Under the pieces are notes generated by a model. The model saw only the letters and a list, made by a program, of their open reading frames with translations. It was not told where the DNA came from and searched no databases. The position numbers were made by a program, and so were the translations under genes. Of a stretch of DNA of 5,058 bases, positions 1 to 5,058 are shown one piece after another (within the stretch, counting starts at the first letter, position 1; every line of letters starts with the position of its first letter). Source of the stretch: Lutibacter sp. (GTDB lineage Bacteria; Bacteroidota; Bacteroidia; Flavobacteriales; Flavobacteriaceae); NCBI GenBank assembly GCA_004195315.1, contig SDWL01000170.1, positions 1 through 5,058 of the forward strand, given 5' to 3'.

Positions 1-19
1 AGATGTGTATAAGAGACAG
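1..19 (+). other. Tn5/Nextera mosaic-end adapter sequence (left, artificial)
   Basis: The first 19 bases are AGATGTGTATAAGAGACAG, identical to the engineered mosaic end used in Tn5 tagmentation libraries. The natural Tn5 outside and inside ends differ from this hybrid at several positions, so it is not expected in a wild chromosome. It joins directly to sucA coding sequence at base 20. By chance it supplies an in-frame GTG at 5-7, which makes a false N-terminus MYKRQ. It should be trimmed before the gene is annotated. Confidence 0.97.
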
Positions 20-2746
20 ACTATACACACAGGTTATATTGCCGATTTATACGACCAGTATTTGATTAATCCGGATACCTTAGAGCCCAGTTGGAAAAGT
101 TTTTTTCAAGGCTATGATTTTGCTAATGAAAAATATTCTATAACTGACGAAAATTCTGATTTTGAAGTTCCTGAAAATGTTTTGAAGGAATTTAAAGTGC
201 TCGACTTAATTAATGGGTACAGAACAAGAGGGCACTTATTTACCAAAACAAACCCGGTTCGTGAGCGAAGAAAATATTCGCCTACGCTTGCTATTGAAAA
301 CTTTGGATTATCTAAAAATGATTTAGATACTGTTTTTGATGCAGGTGATATTATTGGAACAGGTAAAGCTAGTTTACGTAAAATAATTAAACATTTAGAA
401 ACTGTTTATTGTGCCTCTATTGGTGTTGAATATATGTATATTAGAAATCCTGAAGAAATAAAATGGATTCAAAAACAGCTGAACAAAAACTCAAACCACC
501 CCAATTATACACCAGAAACAAAAAAATATGTTCTGCAAAAGTTAAATCAAGCGGTCACTTTTGAAAACTTTCTGCAAACAAAATATGTAGGTCAAAAGCG
601 TTTTTCATTAGAAGGAGGTGAAACTTTAATTCCTGCAATGGGTGCTGTTATGCGTTTGGCCGCAGAAAATTACAATGTTAAAGAGTTTGTTTTAGGGATG
701 GCTCATAGAGGTCGTTTAAATACATTGATTAATATTTTTAGAAAACCTATCCGAGATCTATTTAACGAATTTGAGGGAAAAGATTTTGAAGAAAAAGATT
801 TTGATGGCGATGTGAAATATCATTTAGGTTTAACAATTACTAAAACCTTAAAAAACAACAAGGAACTTAAAATGAATTTAGTTCCAAATCCTTCTCATTT
901 AGAAACTGTTGGGCCTATTGTTGAAGGAATTGCACGTGCTAAAATTGACAAAACATACAATGGAGATAATTCAAAATTACTTCCAATAATTGTTCATGGT
1001 GATGCTGCCATTGCAGGTCAAGGATTGGTATATGAAGTTACTCAAATGAGTCAATTAAAAGGATATTCAACAGGTGGAACCATTCATATTGTAGTAAATA
1101 ATCAAATTGGCTTTACCACCAATTATTTAGATGCGCGCTCAAGTACGTATTGTACTGATGTTGCAAAAGTAACTTTATCGCCTGTTTTACACGTAAATGC
1201 GGATGATGTTGAAGCCGTTACGCATGCCGTAGAAATTGCACTTAATTTTAGAATGCAATTCAAAAGAGATATTTTCATTGATTTATTGGGTTATAGAAAA
1301 TATGGTCATAATGAAGGTGATGAACCTCGCTTTACACAACCTAAATTGTATAAAACAATTTCAAGGCATCCAAACCCAAGAGATATTTATGCTGAAAAAT
1401 TAATTGCTGAAGGTGTAATTGATATTACTTATTTAAACGAATCTATTGCTGAATTCAAAAATTTATTAGAAGAGGAATACAATGAATCAAAAAAAATTGA
1501 AACCTCTAAAATTCGTGAATTCATGCAAGACACTTGGGAAGGTTTTACCAGAAGAGATCTTGATTCCATGTTAATTTCTGAAAATACCACCTATCCAAAA
1601 TCTAAATTAGAAACTATTGCAAAAGTTGTTTCAACAGTTCCTAAAGGTGTGAAGTTTTTACGTAAAGCTGAGAAAATTTTACGAGATAGAAACAGTATGG
1701 TTTTTGAAACCAATAAAATTGATTGGGGAATGGGCGAAACTTTAGCTTACGGAAGTTTGCTTCAAGAAGGTTTTGATATTCGTATTTCTGGTCAGGATGT
1801 TGAGCGTGGTACATTTAGTCATCGTCATGCTATTTTACGCGATGAAATTTCAGAAGAACGAATCAACTTATTAAATACAATTAGTGATAAACAAGGTAAT
1901 ATGGATATTTATAATTCCTTATTATCTGAATATGGTGTGCTTGGTTTTGATTATGGTTACGCCATGGCAAATCCAAATACGTTAACCATTTGGGAAGCTC
2001 AATTTGGAGATTTTAGTAACGGTGCTCAAATTATATTCGACCAATATATGTCAGCTGCTGAAGATAAATGGAAATTACAAAATGGTATTGTTGTATTGCT
2101 TCCTCATGGATATGAAGGGCAAGGATCTGAACATTCTTCAGCGCGTATGGAACGATTTTTACAATTATGTGCTATAGACAATATGAATATAGCAGATTGT
2201 ACAACACCAGCAAATTTTTATCATTTATTGCGTCGTCAAATGAAGCGCGACTTTAGAAAACCATTGATTGTATTTACACCTAAAAGTTTATTACGTCATC
2301 CGTTAGCAACCTCAACATTAGAAGAATTTTCCGAAGGAAGTTTTCAAGAGGTAATTGATGATACATTAGAACCTAAAAATGTAACTAAATTAGTATTTTG
2401 CACAGGTAAATTCTATTATGATTTATTAGCAGAGCGTACTCATTTGGATAGAAAAGATGTAGCTTTAGTGAGAATTGAGCAATTATTTCCGTTACATTTA
2501 GAAAAATTACAACAAGTAATTGATAAATACCCAAAGGTTAAAAATTATGTTTGGGCACAAGAAGAACCTGAAAATATGGGCGCTTGGAGTTTTATGTTAC
2601 AACGTTTTAGATTGGTACATTTAGAAGTTGCATCACAACCGTTTTACGCAGTTCCAGCTGCAGGTTCAGCGGCAAGATTTAAAAGAAGACACCAACGCAT
2701 TATTGATAATGTATTTGAAACGAGCCATATAAATTTTGACTCATAA
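20..2746 (+). CDS. sucA: 2-oxoglutarate dehydrogenase E1 component, 5'-truncated by the fragment end
   Basis: Thiamine diphosphate-dependent E1 of the 2-oxoglutarate dehydrogenase complex: it decarboxylates 2-oxoglutarate and succinylates the lipoyl group of E2 in the cytoplasmic TCA cycle. Counting the first genomic codon (ACT at 20) as residue 1, 908 residues remain. The N-terminal E2/E3-interaction segment (DLYDQYL, EPSWKSFF) comes first. The E1 dehydrogenase domain follows, with FSLEGGE, GMAHRGRLN (His229), DVKYHLG (His268), NPSHLE, and the Mg-ThDP site HGDAA (Asp328) to NNQIGF (Asn361). Next is the transketolase-like pyrimidine-binding domain from about 568 to 760 (TIWEAQFGDF, LLPHGYEGQGSEHSSAR with His696). 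The C-terminal domain ends near KRRHQRIIDNVFE. These motifs match E. coli SucA in order. The E1 of pyruvate or branched-chain complexes would not carry this full set. The true start is missing: flavobacterial homologues, as I recall them, begin about ten residues earlier, and the apparent GTG start at 5 is adapter. No frameshift or missing catalytic residue is seen. sucB follows after 105 bases. Confidence 0.97.
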   Translation, partial: TIHTGYIADLYDQYLINPDTLEPSWKSFFQGYDFANEKYSITDENSDFEVPENVLKEFKVLDLINGYRTRGHLFTKTNPVRERRKYSPTLAIENFGLSKNDLDTVFDAGDIIGTGKASLRKIIKHLETVYCASIGVEYMYIRNPEEIKWIQKQLNKNSNHPNYTPETKKYVLQKLNQAVTFENFLQTKYVGQKRFSLEGGETLIPAMGAVMRLAAENYNVKEFVLGMAHRGRLNTLINIFRKPIRDLFNEFEGKDFEEKDFDGDVKYHLGLTITKTLKNNKELKMNLVPNPSHLETVGPIVEGIARAKIDKTYNGDNSKLLPIIVHGDAAIAGQGLVYEVTQMSQLKGYSTGGTIHIVVNNQIGFTTNYLDARSSTYCTDVAKVTLSPVLHVNADDVEAVTHAVEIALNFRMQFKRDIFIDLLGYRKYGHNEGDEPRFTQPKLYKTISRHPNPRDIYAEKLIAEGVIDITYLNESIAEFKNLLEEEYNESKKIETSKIREFMQDTWEGFTRRDLDSMLISENTTYPKSKLETIAKVVSTVPKGVKFLRKAEKILRDRNSMVFETNKIDWGMGETLAYGSLLQEGFDIRISGQDVERGTFSHRHAILRDEISEERINLLNTISDKQGNMDIYNSLLSEYGVLGFDYGYAMANPNTLTIWEAQFGDFSNGAQIIFDQYMSAAEDKWKLQNGIVVLLPHGYEGQGSEHSSARMERFLQLCAIDNMNIADCTTPANFYHLLRRQMKRDFRKPLIVFTPKSLLRHPLATSTLEEFSEGSFQEVIDDTLEPKNVTKLVFCTGKFYYDLLAERTHLDRKDVALVRIEQLFPLHLEKLQQVIDKYPKVKNYVWAQEEPENMGAWSFMLQRFRLVHLEVASQPFYAVPAAGSAARFKRRHQRIIDNVFETSHINFDS

Positions 2747-2768
2747 GAAAATATTTTATAGCGAACAG

Positions 2769-2805
2769 TAAATGTTACAGCTAAAAAATAAAATGAGAAC
2801 ATTTA
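2769..2805. repeat. Short inverted repeat in the sucA-sucB spacer
   Basis: TAAATGTT (2769-2776) and AACATTTA (2798-2805) are 8-base inverted copies separated by 21 bases. The 105-base spacer (2747-2851) is otherwise AT-rich with no ORF. It has no U-tract hairpin and no match to the Bacteroidota -7 element TAnnTTTG, which fits co-transcription of sucA and sucB. The arms are weak and AT-rich, so the repeat may be chance. If it is real, it could be a weak mRNA hairpin or a protein site between the two cistrons. Confidence 0.25.
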
Positions 2806-2851
2806 ATACTAACTAATAAAAATTCGTCTATAACGACAAAAAATTAATAAG

Positions 2852-4066
2852 ATGATTTTAGAAATGAAAGTTCCTTCTCCAGGAGAGTCTATTACAGAAG
2901 TAGAAATTGCAACTTGGCTAGTTCAAGATGGTGATTATGTTGAAAAAGATCAACCAATTGCCGAAGTTGATTCAGATAAAGCAACACTAGAATTACCAGC
3001 GGAAGAAAGTGGTATTATCACTTTTAAAGCAGAAGAAGGTGATGCTGTTGCTGTTGGTGCAGTTGTTTGTTTAATAGATATGGATGGTGAAAAACCTGCC
3101 AATAGTGAGAAACCTTCTGCAAGAAGTGACAAATCAGTTGAAAAGAAAGAAGAAAAAGTTGTTACTTCAAGTCCAGTTGAGAAGACGTATGCAAGCGGAA
3201 CTACTTCGCCTGCTTCAAAGAAAATTTTAGATGAAAAAGGAATTGTTCCTTCTGAAGTGAAAGGAACTGGGCGAGATGGAAGAATTACAAAAGACGATGC
3301 CGTAAATGCAATGCCAAGTATGGGAACTCCTTCAGGGGGCTCACGTGGATCAGAACGTGTAAAAATGTCTATGCTTCGTAGAAAAGTAGCACAACGCTTA
3401 GTTGCTGTAAAAAATGAAACTGCCATGCTAACTACTTTTAACGAAGTAGATATGAAACCAATTTTTGACTTACGTAACGAGTATAAAGAAGCGTTTAAAG
3501 CAAAACATGGTGTTGGGTTAGGATTTATGAGTTTCTTTACTTTAGCTATTGTTAGAGCTTTAAAATTATATCCTGATGTAAATTCAATGCTAGATGGAGA
3601 TTATAAAATTATGAATGATTTTCATGATATTTCAATCGCAGTTTCTGGACCAAAAGGTTTAATGGTTCCTGTAATTAGAAATGCTGAAAATTTAACTTTT
3701 AGAGGTGTTGAAAGTGAAGTAAAACGTTTGGCTAATAGAGCGCGTGATGGACAAATTACTGTTGATGAAATGACAGGTGGTACTTTTACAATTACTAATG
3801 GAGGTGTTTTTGGCTCCATGTTATCTACTCCAATTCTAAACCCACCACAAAGTGGAATTTTAGGAATGCATAATATTGTTGAAAGACCAATTGCAATTAA
3901 TGGAGAAGTAGTTATTAGACCAATTATGTATGTTGCCCTATCTTATGATCATAGAGTTATTGACGGTAGGGAATCTGTTGGGTTTTTAGTTGCTGTTAAA
4001 GAAGCATTAGAAAATCCATTAGAAATTTTATTGAATAATAATCCAAAAAAAGGATTAGAATTATAA
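2852..4066 (+). CDS. sucB: Dihydrolipoyllysine succinyltransferase (E2 of 2-oxoglutarate dehydrogenase)
   Basis: Core E2 subunit of the 2-oxoglutarate dehydrogenase complex. It accepts the succinyl group from E1 on a lipoyl-lysine and transfers it to CoA. The protein is 404 residues, a normal length for SucB, and is complete. One lipoyl domain spans about 1-77, with lipoylation Lys43 in EVDSDKATLE. A charged, Lys/Glu/Ser-rich linker covers about 78-115. The peripheral subunit-binding domain is at about 118-153 (SPASKKILDEKG, GTGRDGRITKDD). The acyltransferase domain runs from about 168 to the end, with the catalytic motif SYDHRVIDG (His367, Asp371). The start ATG is chosen because MILEMKVPSPGES aligns with the usual SucB N-terminus. 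It is preceded by A/T-rich DNA (ACAAAAAATTAATAAG) with no Shine-Dalgarno, as is normal in Bacteroidota. The single lipoyl domain and position directly after sucA favour SucB over pyruvate or branched-chain E2. It is probably co-transcribed with sucA, and a strong hairpin lies 45 bases after its stop. Confidence 0.97.
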   Translation: MILEMKVPSPGESITEVEIATWLVQDGDYVEKDQPIAEVDSDKATLELPAEESGIITFKAEEGDAVAVGAVVCLIDMDGEKPANSEKPSARSDKSVEKKEEKVVTSSPVEKTYASGTTSPASKKILDEKGIVPSEVKGTGRDGRITKDDAVNAMPSMGTPSGGSRGSERVKMSMLRRKVAQRLVAVKNETAMLTTFNEVDMKPIFDLRNEYKEAFKAKHGVGLGFMSFFTLAIVRALKLYPDVNSMLDGDYKIMNDFHDISIAVSGPKGLMVPVIRNAENLTFRGVESEVKRLANRARDGQITVDEMTGGTFTITNGGVFGSMLSTPILNPPQSGILGMHNIVERPIAINGEVVIRPIMYVALSYDHRVIDGRESVGFLVAVKEALENPLEILLNNNPKKGLEL

Positions 4067-4070
4067 ATTT

Positions 4071-4084
4071 ATTTTAATTAAAAT
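4071..4084. repeat. 14-bp AT palindrome just after sucB
   Basis: ATTTTAATTAAAAT is a perfect 14-base palindrome starting five bases after the sucB stop codon. It has no loop and contains only A and T, so it would make a poor RNA hairpin and can easily arise by chance in DNA this AT-rich. No function is assigned. Confidence 0.3.
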
Positions 4085-4110
4085 GATAGCTAAAAAGCTT
4101 AGTTTCCAAC

Positions 4111-4161
4111 TTTAAAAATTCATCAATAAAAAAATCTTTTTTTTATTGATGAATTTTTAAA
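4111..4161 (+). terminator. Likely intrinsic terminator of sucAB (perfect 24-bp hairpin)
   Basis: Bases 4111-4134 and 4138-4161 are perfect reverse complements around a three-base loop TCT. The central stem core is ATTCATCAAT pairing with ATTGATGAAT. Poly-A lies on the 5' side and poly-T on the 3' side, both at the loop (4128-4134 with 4138-4144) and at the outer stem (4114-4118 with 4154-4158). The T-run at 4154-4158 could serve as the U-tract for transcripts leaving sucB. Because the structure is symmetric, it would also present a U-tract on the - strand. It sits 45 bases past the sucB stop and before the next same-strand gene, where a terminator is expected. The stem is almost wholly A/U, so termination strength is uncertain. 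Confidence 0.75.
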
Positions 4162-4177
4162 AAAAAAAGTAAATTAG
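4146..4177 (+). promoter_or_regulatory. Tentative Bacteroidota-type promoter for the outer-membrane gene
   Basis: TAAATTAG at 4170-4177 differs by one base from the Bacteroidota -7 consensus TAnnTTTG. A TTG at 4146-4148 lies 21 bases upstream, within the spacing range reported for the -33 element. Transcription would start near 4183-4186, leaving a leader of under 20 bases before the ATG at 4202. The -33 element would lie inside the right arm of the terminator hairpin. In DNA this AT-rich such matches are common, so this is a suggestion only. The start codon is preceded by TTAAATAAAAAC, A-rich and without Shine-Dalgarno. Confidence 0.35.
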
Positions 4178-4201
4178 CCTGATTAACAATTAAATAAAAA
4201 C

Positions 4202-5039
4202 ATGAAAAAAAATTTATTATTATTAGTTGCTATTGTTATGGCAACAAGTGCAAGTGCGCAATTTTATGTATCTGCTAGTGGTGGATTATCAATGGGTAGT
4301 GCGGGTACACTTTTGGGAACATCATTAAATTCTGATCAATCCGAAGCTGAAAACCACTACGGTAGCTATGGTGAAGGGTTAAATGCACAATTAAAAGCTG
4401 GTTATTTTTTTAACGACACATTTGGACTAGAATTAGGTTTCGCATATCTACATGGGTCAGACCAAAACATTAGCTCTTATAAGGTGAATGATGCGGATGC
4501 AATTTCTGAATATACCGAAGGTATTGCTCATGGTAGAGCTTATGGATTAAATTTATCTTTGGTATATAATTTTAATGAAAATATTTATGGATCATTTGGT
4601 GCTATTACTAAAGTTGGTGGAAAAACAGAAGCCATATTTACAAAATCAACTTACACTCCTTTAAGTGCTGCTGGTATTGCTCCTATTATGGCTGAAGGAA
4701 CATCAGATTTTAATGGTAGAGTACCATTAGGGTTTACGGCAACATTAGGTTATAAATACAAATTAACTGATAATTTAAACTTATTTGCTGAATTAGAATA
4801 TTTAGGTATTAATGTTACAAGAGATAGGTCTGAATTTATGGAGTTAGAAATTACTACTCCTGCAATTCCTGCTGGTGTAGTTGGTCCAGATGCTGTACCT
4901 TCAATGACTTGGAATTTAGGTGATGCCCCATTAATTCATCCTGTTTTTGGACCAATTGCTTCGCCAACAGAAATTACTTATGAAGATACTTTAGCAAACC
5001 CAAATAATGACCCTACAAAATCATTATCTACGGTTGTTC
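4202..5039 (+). CDS. Secreted outer-membrane beta-barrel protein, 3'-truncated by the fragment end
   Basis: An open frame from ATG at 4202 runs without a stop to the end of the genomic insert, giving 279 residues. Residues 1-19 (MKKNLLLLVAIVMATSASA) form a classic Sec signal peptide with AxA cleavage before Gln20. The mature part has short segments of alternating aromatic/hydrophobic and small/polar residues joined by turns, typical of an outer-membrane barrel: QFYVSASGGLSMG (20-32), NAQLKAGYFFND and TFGLELGFAYLHG (61-85), RAYGLNLSLVYNFNENIYGSFGAITKVGG (112-140), and FTATLGYKYKLTDNLNLFAELEYLGINV (178-205). It resembles the broad OmpA-like/OmpW-like 'outer membrane beta-barrel protein' families, but no specific member or ligand can be named. 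Residues about 213-279 are rich in Pro, Gly, Ala and Asp and look like a long extracellular loop; closing strands are presumably lost past the cut. It follows the sucAB terminator, so it is likely a separate unit with no evident TCA role. Confidence 0.85.
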
Positions 5040-5058
5040 CTGTCTCTTATACACATCT
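5040..5058 (-). other. Tn5/Nextera mosaic-end adapter sequence (right, artificial)
   Basis: The last 19 bases, CTGTCTCTTATACACATCT, are the exact reverse complement of bases 1-19. They are the engineered mosaic end in the orientation expected at the far side of a tagmented fragment. The sequence continues the reading frame of the outer-membrane gene with false residues (VSYTH after a hybrid Pro codon), so the real coding information ends at 5039. Confidence 0.97.

Noticed and set aside
611..620. Strong Shine-Dalgarno-like sequence GAAGGAGGTG inside sucA
   Set aside because: It encodes the conserved Glu-Gly-Gly of FSLEGGE. The next in-frame ATG (638) is too far away, and Bacteroidota generally do not rely on Shine-Dalgarno pairing, so an internal start is unlikely.
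2950..3426. Minus-strand open frame of 158 codons within sucB
   Set aside because: It lies wholly antisense to the lipoyl, linker and binding domains of sucB. Its translation is Ser/Thr/Phe-rich low-complexity sequence, as expected from the reverse of a Glu/Lys/Ala-rich gene, and it has no recognisable domain.
3622..3819. Minus-strand open frame of 65 codons within sucB
   Set aside because: It is antisense to the conserved acyltransferase domain and shows no domain, signal peptide or initiation context, so it is a shadow of sucB.
4089..4102. Small hairpin possibility around CTAAAAAGCTTAG downstream of sucB
   Set aside because: Only about four base pairs can form around a short loop. This is trivial in AT-rich sequence and is overshadowed by the 24-bp hairpin that follows.
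20..5039. A previously undescribed system (defence, RNA element, CRISPR or mobile cassette)
   Set aside because: Nearly all of the insert is accounted for by sucA, sucB and one outer-membrane protein gene. The two spacers total 240 bases and show no tandem repeats, RNA gene fold or extra ORF that would support such a claim.
1..5058. Composite transposon defined by 19-bp terminal inverted repeats
   Set aside because: The repeats are the synthetic Tn5 mosaic end used in sequencing libraries, no transposase is encoded, and the cargo is ordinary housekeeping DNA cut mid-gene at both ends.

Overview
The window looks like chromosomal DNA from a member of the Bacteroidota, most likely a marine or aquatic flavobacterium (Flavobacteriaceae). 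The evidence is the strongly AT-rich sequence, AT-ending codons throughout, start codons preceded by A-rich DNA with no Shine-Dalgarno motif, and SucA and SucB proteins of the flavobacterial type (SucB opening MILEMKVPSPGES, SucA N-terminus with DLYDQYLINPD). This taxonomic call is inference from sequence style; no database search was possible.

Both ends of the window are artificial. Bases 1-19 are exactly the Tn5/Nextera mosaic end AGATGTGTATAAGAGACAG, and bases 5040-5058 are its exact reverse complement. Genomic sequence is therefore 20-5039, and the two outer genes are cut by the library fragmentation, not by biology.

Layout, all on the + strand: (1) 20-2746, sucA, the E1 component of the 2-oxoglutarate dehydrogenase complex, lacking only about the first ten codons; (2) 2747-2851, a 105-base spacer with no clear promoter or terminator; (3) 2852-4066, a complete sucB, the lipoyl-bearing E2 succinyltransferase; (4) 4067-4201, a spacer with a perfect 24-bp hairpin (4111-4161) acting as a likely terminator, then a tentative Bacteroidota-type promoter; (5) 4202-5039, the 5' part of a gene for a secreted outer-membrane beta-barrel protein, open to the end of the insert.

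SucA and SucB work together in the TCA cycle. E1 decarboxylates 2-oxoglutarate on thiamine diphosphate and passes the succinyl group to the lipoyl arm of E2, which transfers it to CoA. E3 (dihydrolipoamide dehydrogenase) is not in the window. The outer-membrane gene is probably a separate transcription unit with an unrelated role. I see no mobile element, CRISPR, defence cassette, RNA gene or previously undescribed system here. The most important observation is the pair of adapter ends and the false protein termini they create.
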